Shown: positions 39,650-47,236, counted from the first letter of the stretch. The stretch: DNA of 53,448 bases from Prochlorococcus sp. AG-363-A03 (GCA_003280445.1 QCEW01000007.1:1-53448); one strand, 5' to 3'. Notes: generated by a model not told the origin, from the letters alone. Made by a program: numbers and translations.

Positions 39650-39694
39650 GATAAAAATTTGAAGACTAAAAGAATCTAACCAACGAACTAAGTC

Positions 39695-39736
39695 GATGTT
39701 GTAGTGCAATGCGAAATTTTTTGGGGTGGTTACACC
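39695..39736 (-). promoter_or_regulatory. conserved upstream element of the YHxxL gene, copy 1
   Basis: On the minus strand: GGTGTAACCACCCC, an A run, then TTTCGCATTGCACTACAACA. About 36 of 42 bases match the element before 45635. It ends 46 bases before the start codon. Conservation of non-coding DNA between diverged paralogues suggests a promoter, 5' UTR or RNA function. Confidence 0.6.
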
Positions 39737-39784
39737 AATATTTGAGAATATGAGGTACAACCATATTGAATATTTTGGAATGCA

Positions 39785-39970
39785 ATGGTTAGTTTCCTTT
39801 TCTTAATACTTAAGCCAGTACTCTTTTTGATGTTGAAAAAAATTTTCAAGAAGCAAATGAAAGCTTTTATTATTAGTGCAATTGAGTGGCTAGTTCTTCA
39901 AACAGACAATGACTTAGACGACAAGATTCTTGCCAAGGTGAAAAGTGGAATGAAATTAGGTGTTGTTTAA
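39785..39970 (+). CDS. small membrane-associated protein
   Basis: 61 residues, MVSFLFLILKPVLFLMLKKI, then KAFIISAIEWLVLQTDNDLD and a Lys-rich end. N-terminal helix and a second amphipathic helix. Divergent from the YHxxL gene. Confidence 0.5.
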   Translation: MVSFLFLILKPVLFLMLKKIFKKQMKAFIISAIEWLVLQTDNDLDDKILAKVKSGMKLGVV

Positions 39971-40059
39971 TCAAATTCTTGAGCAAAGGGGAAATGGATT
40001 TAATACATTGACTCCATGCAAAATCCATTTATGTTTTTGTTGTTAGGTGACTGCAAACT

Positions 40060-40272
40060 ATGACTGAAAAATGTGAAACGAAGTGGTCGCCCACTGAAGA
40101 TCAAATCGATAACATCATTATTCCAGCAATGCAGGGAACTGCTCAACAATACGCTAAGTATGCTAGTGAGCTCCAATGTCCTCCTGCATTTATTGCACTA
40201 ATGCTTCGAGATATTGCTGATACTTTTGAAGAAAATGCAATAATAGGAGATAAAGGTTGCGATTGTTGTTAA
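40060..40272 (+). CDS. small Cys-tailed helical protein
   Basis: 70 residues, MTEKCETKWSPTEDQIDNII, IPAMQGTAQQYAKYASELQC, PPAFIALMLRDIADTFEENA, ending GCDCC. The C-terminal CDCC and an inner Cys could bind metal. Related in plan to 11671-11826 and 40873-41088 (ELDCPDEFICDFLE versus ELQCPPAFIALMLR). Confidence 0.65.
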   Translation: MTEKCETKWSPTEDQIDNIIIPAMQGTAQQYAKYASELQCPPAFIALMLRDIADTFEENAIIGDKGCDCC

Positions 40273-40355
40273 ACCACCTTCAATTCGTCTACTAATCAAA
40301 AGTCAGTAAGTTAACTATCCAGTTGTACCAATAAGGTATTTTGTTTGATACTTTT

Positions 40356-40562
40356 TTATTTGCCTATTAAGCACAAGTAACGAGGAATACCCGAGCTTTT
40401 TGTGTACTGCATGCCTTGTTCCTCGCATTGCGACATGTTTTTCATTTCTATTTTTTCTATTCCGTAAGTACTGTTTTGAAGGATCAACCAAAAACTTTCA
40501 GCTTGTGCATTCATAACTGTCAAAAACATAGCCGATGACAAAAATAATAAATTGCGTTTCAT
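40356..40562 (-). CDS. small secreted protein
   Basis: 68 residues from ATG at 40562. Signal peptide MKRNLLFLSSAMFLTVMNAQ-A, then SFWLILQNSTYGIEKIEMKN, SQCEEQGMQY and RYLCLIGK. Two Cys likely pair. Small exported protein, function unknown. Confidence 0.7.
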   Translation of the reverse strand: MKRNLLFLSSAMFLTVMNAQAESFWLILQNSTYGIEKIEMKNMSQCEEQGMQYTKSSGIPRYLCLIGK

Positions 40563-40642
40563 AGATCTTCTCCTAATGTCCAACTCTATCCAGAATTAAT
40601 TCACGTTTTTGGAGGGATTTCCTCTTTTTGTACCCGAACTGG

Positions 40643-40670
40643 TTAGCCCTACCTGAACCGACCTTTAGGG
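40643..40670 (+). repeat. AGCCCTACC-AACCGACC repeat
   Basis: GGTTAGCCCTACCTGAACCG matches the copies at 14521, 7304 and 6341. It lies 60-90 bases upstream of the one-helix gene at 40731, paralogue of the gene behind the 14521 copy. Confidence 0.55.
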
Positions 40671-40730
40671 ATAGATTATTCCTGGTTATATTCCCAATAA
40701 TTAATTCAAATTTTAAAAAACATTTTAGCA

Positions 40731-40841
40731 ATGACAGCAATTAATAAAATTACTGCCGCTAAGCTTTTAGTTTTAATAAACCTTCCTGTTTTGCTTTTAA
40801 TAGCAGGTGTATACCAAATAGGTTCTGCAGTAATAGTTTAA
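40731..40841 (+). CDS. one-helix membrane protein, MTxxxKxxxxKxLVL family
   Basis: 36 residues, MTAINKITAAKLLVLINLPV, then LLLIAGVYQIGSAVIV. Best match 14628-14741; third member 6455-6565. Helix with an N-x-P kink and Q-I-G before the end. All three have the same upstream repeat. Confidence 0.7.
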   Translation: MTAINKITAAKLLVLINLPVLLLIAGVYQIGSAVIV

Positions 40842-40872
40842 TTATTGTTTTAGCTAATTATTGTTTCTAGTT

Positions 40873-41088
40873 ATGGCCAAATGGATTCCGTCCCAAAAGC
40901 AAAAGTCAGGTTTAATAAGTAGAACATTCGAATTTTTTATTGATGAGTTAGCTGAATTGCAGGATGAACTTGATTGCCCAGATGAATTCATATGTGATTT
41001 CCTTGAAGTTGTTAAAAATCGTTGGTCACCAGATAGTTGTCATTCAAAGGCTAGGCAGCATAAAAGAGATAATCCAAGCTCCTACTAA
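40873..41088 (+). CDS. small Cys-containing helical protein
   Basis: 71 residues from ATG at 40873 (TTG at 40861 possible): MAKWIPSQKQKSGLISRTFE, FFIDELAELQDELDCPDEFI, CDFLEVVKNRWSPDSCHSKA. Resembles the core of 40060-40272. Two bases separate it from the next gene. Confidence 0.6.
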   Translation: MAKWIPSQKQKSGLISRTFEFFIDELAELQDELDCPDEFICDFLEVVKNRWSPDSCHSKARQHKRDNPSSY

Positions 41089-41090
41089 AA

Positions 41091-41354
41091 ATGCAAAATG
41101 AAAGTTGGCTTGTAAAAAAAAATCGAGTCTGGGCAATGAGGTTTTTAAAAGATAAACACCCTGATGAAGACGGAACTACATACATAAGGGTTCACTACGC
41201 TAGCTGCAGGTTCAGATTCCTACACGGCATTACTCCTCATGTTCAATTACATGAAAGTGAGAAGCTAACTTATGAAAAAGCAAGAGACCTATGGAGGTCA
41301 TCAGTGGAAACAGAATGGGAAGTCTCTAAGAAACCCTTATGGGAGACCTCTTAA
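41091..41354 (+). CDS. DUF1651-like protein
   Basis: 87 residues, MQNESWLVKKNRVWAMRFLK, then RVHYASCRFRFLHGITPHVQ and EKLTYEKARDLWRSSVETEW. The W-L-x(5)-R/G-x-W-x-x-R-F start and the A-x-x-L-W helix before a terminal Trp match DUF1651, clearer in 45925-46158. Function unknown. Confidence 0.65.
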   Translation: MQNESWLVKKNRVWAMRFLKDKHPDEDGTTYIRVHYASCRFRFLHGITPHVQLHESEKLTYEKARDLWRSSVETEWEVSKKPLWETS

Positions 41355-41426
41355 AGCTTAAAAAAAAATTAGCAGAATTCTCTTTTAAGTTGATATTTAA
41401 GAAAAAAAATTTTTGAAATTTGAGTA

Positions 41427-41432
41427 TATAAT
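41427..41432 (+). promoter_or_regulatory. -10 box of the DUF4278 unit
   Basis: A consensus TATAAT in ATATAATACT. No clear -35 at normal spacing. Transcription would begin near 41439, giving a leader of about 150 bases before the DUF4278 start. Confidence 0.6.
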
Positions 41433-41473
41433 ACTAGATAGTTTTGTATCAAGATGAACTACACGTGCCATCC

Positions 41474-41572
41474 ATGCATAACATAATAGCTTTTGTAGCA
41501 ACCGCTACCAAAACGTTCAACTCGTTACATAGCGAGCCGCATCTCGATTTAAGCCAAGGAACGGGGACTTAA
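41474..41572 (+). CDS. 32-residue upstream ORF in the DUF4278 leader
   Basis: MHNIIAFVATATKTFNSLHS, then EPHLDLSQGTGT, ATG to TAA. It lies between the -10 box and the DUF4278 start, ending 19 bases before it. Base composition is markedly richer in G+C than the surroundings. It may be a leader peptide, or the conserved-looking DNA may act as structured RNA and the frame be incidental. Confidence 0.4.
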   Translation: MHNIIAFVATATKTFNSLHSEPHLDLSQGTGT

Positions 41573-41575
41573 ATC
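41546..41575 (+). promoter_or_regulatory. leader hairpin before DUF4278
   Basis: GATTTAAG and CTTAAATC form a perfect eight-base-pair stem with a 14-base loop containing AAGGAACGGGG. The loop's AAGGA is ribosome-site-like and 17 bases of spacer lead to the start codon, so the hairpin could control initiation or stability. Confidence 0.5.
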
Positions 41576-41591
41576 AACATTCGGAGTATGG

Positions 41592-41768
41592 ATGATGACA
41601 ACTCTTTTATATCGTGGACAAAACTATGTCCAGCACAAAGAGCAAAAAGCGCAAAAAGATTGTGTTGAGCTGACTTACAGGCGTAATCACTACAACACAT
41701 GCAGAAGCGATGCTAAGGCTGAGCTAAATGCCCAATTGGCTTATCGCGGTCATAGCTATCAACATTAG
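41592..41768 (+). CDS. DUF4278 protein
   Basis: 58 residues, MMTTLLYRGQNYVQHKEQKA, QKDCVELTYRRNHYNTCRSD, AKAELNAQLAYRGHSYQH. The L-x-Y-R-G-x-x-Y motif appears at both ends with a degenerate L-T-Y-R-R-x-x-Y in the middle, the signature of DUF4278. Two Met codons open it. It has its own promoter, leader and terminator, implying strong and independent expression. Molecular role unknown. Confidence 0.82.
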   Translation: MMTTLLYRGQNYVQHKEQKAQKDCVELTYRRNHYNTCRSDAKAELNAQLAYRGHSYQH

Positions 41769-41788
41769 TTTGTTAACTCTTTTTATAA

Positions 41789-41817
41789 GGCCCTGCTATG
41801 CAGGGCCCTTTTTTTTG
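41789..41817 (+). terminator. strong intrinsic terminator after DUF4278
   Basis: GGCCCTGC, loop TAT, GCAGGGCC and a run of eight or more T. The best terminator in the window. Confidence 0.92.
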
Positions 41818-41873
41818 CTTAGATAATTCTTGTTTGGTTGAACAGCTATTAACTCGTACAAAGTTTATTTTTA

Positions 41874-42038
41874 TTAGCCCTCATAAACTTTGCAAGTAGA
41901 AGCTGTTGGATGATTACTACATTCTTTTTCCCAAAACTCATCTCTAGTTTCATTGGGAACCGTGTAAGAAAAGTCATGCATTGTTCGAATATCACTTAAT
42001 GCATTTTTGATTATGTTCAAAGGAGTTTTTAGTTTCAT
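41874..42038 (-). CDS. small soluble protein
   Basis: 54 residues, MKLKTPLNIIKNALSDIRTM, HDFSYTVPNETRDEFWEKEC, SNHPTASTCKVYEG. Two Cys near the C-terminus. Convergent with the DUF4278 unit. Function unknown. Confidence 0.55.
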   Translation of the reverse strand: MKLKTPLNIIKNALSDIRTMHDFSYTVPNETRDEFWEKECSNHPTASTCKVYEG

Positions 42039-42263
42039 AACCCTCCGTATCGGTATATAAATGTTCTAATCGATCTTGTTAAATTTATACACCTCGGCTT
42101 TTACTCAAGTAGAATTAACTATTAGTCGATTAACGAATCAAAGATAAGAATTATAGGAGTAGAGGCTATGCTTAAAGCTTTACCAAGTTAAAAAAATATA
42201 GTCTGTGGTTGTTATCAGTTAAAAATCAATTGATTGTCTCATTTTCTAAATGGTTGTGTAGTA

Positions 42264-42422
42264 ATGAATAATCTTGGATTGAACGATGATAAACGCATTT
42301 TACGTCTATTTACCAATCTGGATATAAGTAATCGTCTCCTATGGGCTCTTCATAGAATTGACCAACTTCAATTCCATAAAAATATTTTGATAGTTTGGCG
42401 AAAAAACTTTGCATTTAAATAA
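42264..42422 (+). CDS. small basic protein
   Basis: 52 residues from ATG at 42264 (frame open to a TTG at 42234): MNNLGLNDDKRILRLFTNLD, ISNRLLWALHRIDQLQFHKN and a Trp/Lys end. Helical and basic. A hairpin terminator follows immediately, which supports a real transcript. Confidence 0.5.
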   Translation: MNNLGLNDDKRILRLFTNLDISNRLLWALHRIDQLQFHKNILIVWRKNFAFK

Positions 42423-42423
42423 A

Positions 42424-42452
42424 AAAACGGTCTGTGCAGACTCAGACCGTTA
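42424..42452. terminator. hairpin terminator
   Basis: AACGGTCTG, an eight-base loop, CAGACCGTT: a perfect nine-base-pair stem flanked by an A run on the left. The right T run is weak, so it works best for minus-strand transcripts, though it directly follows a plus-strand stop. Confidence 0.55.
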
Positions 42453-42547
42453 GTGAATTACTTCTTTCCTATCTAAATACATTATTTTAGTTATTGCGAT
42501 AGTAAGGAATACCCAAATAATTTGTTTAAGGACAAGCCTAGTCTGTA

Positions 42548-42865
42548 TTAATTGGAATGAGTACTGATAAAGGAAAGCGGTTCAAACTTTTTGTGGAGTT
42601 TAAATAATGTATTTACTTTATTCTTTAAAAAGGAACCAAAACCTAAATCAATAAAAATATATAGAAATAGGGAATAGCAAAAAACCACATAGAAAATAAG
42701 ATGACATATGAATGTGTCTATGAGATCAGATTCTTTTTCATTAGTTGTTTGTTCTTCAACATCTATCTTGGGTGACTTAAAATCACTTATTGAATTAGTA
42801 GCTATTGACTCAACCCAGCCAAACTGTGCTAGTTCTTGATCGATTATTTTTAGCGCTGAAGTCAT
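42548..42865 (-). CDS. membrane protein, DTFICHLIFYxxFC family
   Basis: 105 residues. WVESIATNSISDFKSPKIDV, EKESDLIDTFICHLIFYVVF, CYSLFLYIFIDLGFGSFLKN. Same length as its paralogue at 24525-24842 and colinear with it. Acidic soluble half, then the conserved C-H-L-I-F-Y-x-x-F-C membrane entry. Function unknown. Confidence 0.75.
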   Translation of the reverse strand: MTSALKIIDQELAQFGWVESIATNSISDFKSPKIDVEEQTTNEKESDLIDTFICHLIFYVVFCYSLFLYIFIDLGFGSFLKNKVNTLFKLHKKFEPLSFISTHSN

Positions 42866-42984
42866 AAAAAAGAAGAATTTTCAAATATTCATCTTTTTAT
42901 CGTGTTAAAAATCAAGTTCTAGGCCAACGTTACATTTTTTAGTTTTTTATCTAATTTTGCTTGAAGACGAACACATGATTCCAG

Positions 42985-43206
42985 TTAATTTCTTCCATTG
43001 CATCTTTGAACTGCAAGCATGTTTGCATCCGCATGATTCTTTTCTGATTTCCAAATCTTATTTGAAGTTTGACCAATACAAGCAACTTCAGCTGCATTTT
43101 TTATTCCTACTGGTATTTGAGTTAAAACCAAGATCATTAGGGCAAAACCTGTTCCAGGGGCGTGAATATTTAATCGAAAGCTTTTGAGCCAATTTTTCTT
43201 ACGCAT
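42985..43206 (-). CDS. small membrane protein, FxLNIHAPGTGFAL family
   Basis: 73 residues, MRKKNWLKSFRLNIHAPGTG, FALMILVLTQIPVGIKNAAE, then VACIGQTSNKIWKSEKN and a Cys-containing tail. Paralogue of 9119-9301, sharing F-x-L-N-I-H-A-x-G-T-G-F-A-L-M and T-Q-x-P-V-x-I-K. A plus-strand frame over it is a shadow. Confidence 0.75.
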   Translation of the reverse strand: MRKKNWLKSFRLNIHAPGTGFALMILVLTQIPVGIKNAAEVACIGQTSNKIWKSEKNHADANMLAVQRCNGRN

Positions 43207-43306
43207 TGATCAATTCCTTTTTAATAATCCTTTATAGCTAATTTTGTTATGTATGCTTGAGTTGAATGAAATGGCTCAAAAGCAAAAGACGAAAATTTAA
43301 TTAAAA

Positions 43307-44257
43307 ATGTTATTTCCAGAAATAGAACCTAAGGAACAAGGGATATTGAAAGTGAGCCCACTACACTCAATCTACTGGGAAAGAAGCGGCAATCCAAATG
43401 GATCCTCTGTCTTGATTGTTCATGGAGGCCCAGGGGGTGGGAGTAGTCCTTCTTATAGAAGATATTTTGACCCAAAGAAATTCAATATTGTTCAATTTGA
43501 TCAAAGAGGATGTGGTAGATCTTCTCCTCATTCTGAGTTGAAAGAAAATACGACTCATTATTTAATTGAAGACATTGAAAAATTAAGACAACTCTTAAAA
43601 ATTGAATCATGGCATGTCTTTGGGGGCTCATGGGGCTCAACATTAAGCTTGATTTATGCCATTCAACACACGGAAAAAGTTTTAAGTCTTACTCTTAGGG
43701 GTATATTTTTGTGCAGAAAAACCGAATTAAGTTGGTTCTATCAAAAAGGTGCTAGTGAGATTTTTCCTGAAGAATTTGATCTTTATCAGTCTGTTATTCC
43801 GAAAAATGAGAGAGGCGATTTGATTAATGCTTTCCATAAGAGATTAACCAGTCAAGATAGGTCTGAGAGAGCCAAAGCGGCACATGCTTGGACGAGATGG
43901 GAAATGTCAACAAGCTTTCTCATGCCAAAGGAATTATCCATTAAAAAAGCTGCAAATGATAATTTCTCAGATTCTTTTGCGCGTATAGAATGCCATTATT
44001 TTGTTAATAACATTTTTTTAGAGGAAAATTATATTTTAAAAAACATTACTAAGCTAAAAGATATTCCTGTTTCGATTGTTCAGGGAAGATATGACGTGGT
44101 TTGTCCCATGAGAAGTGCATGGGATCTTAATAAATCATTGCCCTCTTCAAAACTTTATGTAATCGATAGTGCAGGACACTCAATGAAAGAGATTGGAATC
44201 TCTAAAAAATTAATTGAGTTGACGAATGAGTTAGCTAATTCCTCCTTTAACACCTAA
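43307..44257 (+). CDS. pip: prolyl aminopeptidase (proline iminopeptidase)
   Basis: 316 residues, an alpha/beta hydrolase of peptidase family S33 that removes N-terminal proline from peptides. HGGPGGGSSP (39-48) forms the oxyanion loop; the nucleophile is Ser108 in GGSWGS; Asp263 in GRYDVVCP and His291 in SAGHS complete the triad. DQRGCGRSSPH (65-75) is the family hallmark. Full length, with no signal peptide, so cytoplasmic. A conventional gene amid microproteins. Confidence 0.93.
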   Translation: MLFPEIEPKEQGILKVSPLHSIYWERSGNPNGSSVLIVHGGPGGGSSPSYRRYFDPKKFNIVQFDQRGCGRSSPHSELKENTTHYLIEDIEKLRQLLKIESWHVFGGSWGSTLSLIYAIQHTEKVLSLTLRGIFLCRKTELSWFYQKGASEIFPEEFDLYQSVIPKNERGDLINAFHKRLTSQDRSERAKAAHAWTRWEMSTSFLMPKELSIKKAANDNFSDSFARIECHYFVNNIFLEENYILKNITKLKDIPVSIVQGRYDVVCPMRSAWDLNKSLPSSKLYVIDSAGHSMKEIGISKKLIELTNELANSSFNT

Positions 44258-44349
44258 TTTTCATTAGCTGTTACTTGATCTCAATGATATTTAATTAATC
44301 CTACACCCATTAGAAATTACAAGAAAATCGTTTAAATTCACTCATTGAT

Positions 44350-44574
44350 TTAATCTTGCTTGCAGTCTTTTTTTAATTCGCCAATAGCTTTAACTGGGAA
44401 CTTCATACCCTGTCTCCATACAGCTGTAATTATTAAAGCAATGAAAGCAATAATGGGTATGAATCTAAGTACTTCCATCGTGGAAGGTTCCGCAACTAAA
44501 GATTTAAAAGGATCACTAAGAGATACGGGAACGACCTCGTATGAATTTACTAGTTCATTTAGATCTACTTGCAT
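44350..44574 (-). CDS. small membrane protein
   Basis: 74 residues. A polar N-terminal half (MQVDLNELVNSYEVVPVSLS, DPFKSLVAEPSTM) is followed by one helix (FIPIIAFIALIITAVWRQGM) and a Lys/Cys tail. Function unknown. Confidence 0.55.
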   Translation of the reverse strand: MQVDLNELVNSYEVVPVSLSDPFKSLVAEPSTMEVLRFIPIIAFIALIITAVWRQGMKFPVKAIGELKKDCKQD

Positions 44575-44781
44575 TTTTTTAGGGAATTATTTCTGAACCT
44601 TATAAAAAAAAAATGCGTATTTTCTTTTGACTCGTTTGTTTGTGATTTGTATGTAAAAAATATACCTGTATAAGTAAATAAAGCTAATCCTTTAGGTGAT
44701 TTAAGTTTTCTTAACCCGCTTCCTTTGACTTGTTGATACTCTGATTAAATTCATATTTGTACGTCTTTTAATTTAGATATT

Positions 44782-44916
44782 TTATTTGGTCAACCCTGAA
44801 AAGAGAAAGAACCAAGTAAAGATAATTATATTTAGACCAACTGTTAAAGATATTGCGATCACCTTATAAGTGTTTCCAACTTCCTCAGATTTTTGATTGA
44901 GCTTTATTCTTTTCAT
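44782..44916 (-). CDS. single-helix membrane protein, GLN-I-F-W-FSGLT family
   Basis: 44 residues from ATG at 44916: MKRIKLNQKSEEVGNTYKVI, AISLTVGLNIIIFTWFFLFS, GLTK. Paralogue of 2636-2767. The frame extends 24 codons further upstream but the paralogue supports the short start. Confidence 0.65.
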   Translation of the reverse strand: MKRIKLNQKSEEVGNTYKVIAISLTVGLNIIIFTWFFLFSGLTK

Positions 44917-45288
44917 TTCGCTTTTTTGTAAAAAAAACTTCTGATTCACTCTCTGACTATAGCTATAGGAGGAGAGGTGACATTTCACTTTTCCTTAATC
45001 ACAAGAATTTTTCTTTTGAAACGGCTTAGATTTTTTGCCCTTTTAGTTAAAGCCAGTTCATGCCTATTTCAGAAATTTTATTAGTAGTGGGAGTATTTAC
45101 ATTTGAGCTGAATTACTTTTTTCGTGAAGGTTCATGAGAAGCATTTATATGATCCGCTGTCTTTGAGTTGGCTTTAAAATTTATTTTTATTAAGTTTATA
45201 TGTTTTGCACTTGATTCAATGTCAATGGATTTATTTACTGATTGATAAAACTTTTTTACGAGCTAAAAATGTATAGTTACAGATTAAT

Positions 45289-45465
45289 ATGAACAGAGCT
45301 CAGATTGCGGCACCTCCTTTACTAAAAGGCTCTACTGAGGTGAAAATCATTGAACGAAGTTGGGGCATTGAAAGGTGCTACGTAACACCAGATGGTGAGA
45401 AGGTTTGCACACCAGCTCCGTTTTTGACAAATCATCGAAACCTAGATTGGACTCTCTTTGCTTAA
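45289..45465 (+). CDS. small protein with WGIERCYVTPDGEKVC motif
   Basis: 58 residues, MNRAQIAAPPLLKGSTEVKI, IERSWGIERCYVTPDGEKVC, TPAPFLTNHRNLDWTLFA. A two-Cys beta hairpin (C-Y-V-T-P-D-G-E-K-V-C) is prominent and could hold a disulfide or metal. Composition strongly coding. Family unknown. Confidence 0.65.
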   Translation: MNRAQIAAPPLLKGSTEVKIIERSWGIERCYVTPDGEKVCTPAPFLTNHRNLDWTLFA

Positions 45466-45488
45466 ATAGTTTTCTTGTCAAAAATAAT

Positions 45489-45635
45489 TTAATAACTGTT
45501 CAAATCGAATTTTGATTTTGAAATCTTTGCTTGATTTTTTCTTAAACCTTTTTCTCCTTCTGACATCTGAAGAATTGATGCAAAACCTGTTATTAATAGA
45601 ATTCCAATCATGACTACATGGTAGGGAGAAAACAT
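45489..45635 (-). CDS. YHxxM one-helix protein
   Basis: 48 residues, MFSPYHVVMIGILLITGFAS, ILQMSEGEKGLRKNQAKISK, ending KFDLNSY. Intact counterpart of the broken gene at 6945-7097 and longer relative of 39557-39649. A different minus-strand frame (45478-45723) covers it but lacks paralogues. The conserved box lies 44 bases upstream. Confidence 0.72.
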   Translation of the reverse strand: MFSPYHVVMIGILLITGFASILQMSEGEKGLRKNQAKISKSKFDLNSY

Positions 45636-45678
45636 TGTGATTTTGCTTTAAGATGAAATTAGCTACTACTACACATCT

Positions 45679-45720
45679 GATGTTGTAGTGCAATGCGAAT
45701 ATTTTTAGGGTAGTTTCACC
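45679..45720 (-). promoter_or_regulatory. conserved upstream element of the YHxxM gene, copy 2
   Basis: Minus strand: GGTGAAACTACCCT, an A-rich stretch, then ATTCGCATTGCACTACAACA. Matches the element at 39695-39736 closely and that at 6862-6902 more loosely. Confidence 0.6.
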
Positions 45721-45924
45721 CATGCATTAAATTTTTTGGTGATCTTAAAATTCAATTATCTGAAATATCCATCTACACTATGAAATTGTTTACTCCATTC
45801 AGCATTCCTAAGTCTGATATGACAGCTCTACCGAAACGTAAAAATAAAGTTACATCCAAAAAGTCTCATTAAAAACACCAACAACATTTTGTAGTACAGT
45901 TGTACTGTTAACTTGTTTGCTAGT

Positions 45925-46158
45925 ATGAAGCGAGATGGTTGGATTAGGGAAGTAAATGGAATATGGATACTTAGGTTTCGATATGATTGGGAGAGCTGGG
46001 ATCAAAACCCCAAGGTTTGGATTGAGAGGGGAAGGCTTGAATCAAATGGACCCCCACTTTTAAAAAATCGTAAGAGGATGAGAAGAGGGTTGGCAATAAA
46101 ACTATGGAAGGAATTATTGTCAACTGGATGGAGACGTATTCCCCCACAGTGGGATTAA
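45925..46158 (+). CDS. DUF1651 protein
   Basis: 77 residues from ATG: MKRDGWIREVNGIWILRFRY, DWESWDQNPKVWIERGRLES, NGPPLLKNRKRMRRGLAIKL, WKELLSTGWRRIPPQWD. Order and residues (G-W, L-R-F, D-x-x-S, L-L-x-x-R, A-x-x-L-W, G-W) fit DUF1651, a family of marine picocyanobacteria. Function unknown. Related to 41091-41354. Confidence 0.8.
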   Translation: MKRDGWIREVNGIWILRFRYDWESWDQNPKVWIERGRLESNGPPLLKNRKRMRRGLAIKLWKELLSTGWRRIPPQWD

Positions 46159-46345
46159 TAATTGAAATGATGAAGTTCTTATTATTTCCAAGTTAAATTA
46201 GTTTTTATACTTTATCTTTTCCACTTCAACCGGAAAATCTGTAAAACGTTTGATTTCGCAGACTACTTAATGTATAGATTTTGAACATCTCATCACTATA
46301 TAAAAGTAAATTCATTAGGTTAGATTTTTAAATAAACAAATAATC

Positions 46346-46633
46346 ATGACATCGGACATTGAATACTATAAGCAATTGTCTAAAAAGGTTAGTACAAAGC
46401 AAGATAAAATTATTTTCTTTGATCAAAATCAAAAGGCATTTTACGTAGATATTTATTCTGATAGTTGGTCAAAGATGATGCTGGAATATGCTAAAGCAGA
46501 GAATCTAAGTTTAGAGCAATTGAATAAAATTGAGGAAATGAAATGGATTGAGATTCCAGAAAATTTAAAGCTTTTTGCATATGATTTCTGTATTCTTAAT
46601 GGATTTGTTTTTACTGGAGTGGGAGGTAAATAA
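46346..46633 (+). CDS. small soluble protein
   Basis: 95 residues, MTSDIEYYKQLSKKVSTKQD, KIIFFDQNQKAFYVDIYSDS, then a helical middle and ENLKLFAYDFCILNGFVFTG. Alpha/beta, cytoplasmic. No family recognised. Confidence 0.6.
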   Translation: MTSDIEYYKQLSKKVSTKQDKIIFFDQNQKAFYVDIYSDSWSKMMLEYAKAENLSLEQLNKIEEMKWIEIPENLKLFAYDFCILNGFVFTGVGGK

Positions 46634-46825
46634 TACTGATTAATCTGGGATTAAAAAAATATTTAGGCGTTTATTCATTTGATTAATTTACCACGTTTCG
46701 TTTTAAGTAGATTGATTTTTTTATTGTAATTGCTCTAGTAATACGTCAGATGCTTGTTGCCTCTAGGTTCATTGTGTTCTAAATGGAGCACGCACAAAGC
46801 TTTTTAATTTTCTGGAAGATGCAAT

Positions 46826-46966
46826 TTATTTTTTCTTTTTCGTCCTCTTGCTTTTTGACTCAAATCCGTCTTTAAAGTCCGAACCGGATTTGTTAAACCA
46901 AGCCAAGAAGGCGGCAATAGATGTTCCAATTAAAGCAGCAATAACCCATTGAGATATTTCACCCAT
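46826..46966 (-). CDS. small membrane protein
   Basis: 46 residues from ATG at 46966: MGEISQWVIAALIGTSIAAF, LAWFNKSGSDFKDGFESKSK and a Lys run. One helix and a basic tail. The start overlaps the stop of the upstream gene (TAATG). Confidence 0.55.
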   Translation of the reverse strand: MGEISQWVIAALIGTSIAAFLAWFNKSGSDFKDGFESKSKRTKKKK

Positions 46967-47214
46967 TAGCAAAAGATTTTTCTTCCAGTAGCTGAGTAAA
47001 AGTAGCAAGTTCCATCAGCGCCGATATAAAACATACGGTTTTTGTATTTTGACTTTGAAAATTGTTCAAGCCTTCTTTCATGCATATCGAAGTTTTTTGT
47101 ATTTAACTCTGGATTTCGTTCTCTTTGTTCATTGGTTCCCTCTTCTACATTCCATGCCAATTTTCTTATGAGCCAAATTGCGGCAATAAATAAAACAATA
47201 ACTAGTAAATCCAT
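46966..47214 (-). CDS. single-helix protein with charged domain
   Basis: 82 residues. Helix MDLLVIVLFIAAIWLIRKLA, then NVEEGTNEQRERNPELNTKN, HERRLEQFSKSKYKNRMFYI and a C-terminal GADGTCYFYSATGRKIFC. The GADGTCYFY...C hairpin resembles a small zinc-ribbon-like or disulfide turn. Coupled to 46826-46966. Confidence 0.6.
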   Translation of the reverse strand: MDLLVIVLFIAAIWLIRKLAWNVEEGTNEQRERNPELNTKNFDMHERRLEQFSKSKYKNRMFYIGADGTCYFYSATGRKIFC

Positions 47215-47236
47215 TTATTTTGCAAGAGAAAAGTTG

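Noticed and set aside
45478-45723. Minus-strand ORF of 81 codons
   Set aside because: It is out of frame with the YHxxM paralogue at 45489-45635 and covers the conserved upstream element; no relative of its own.
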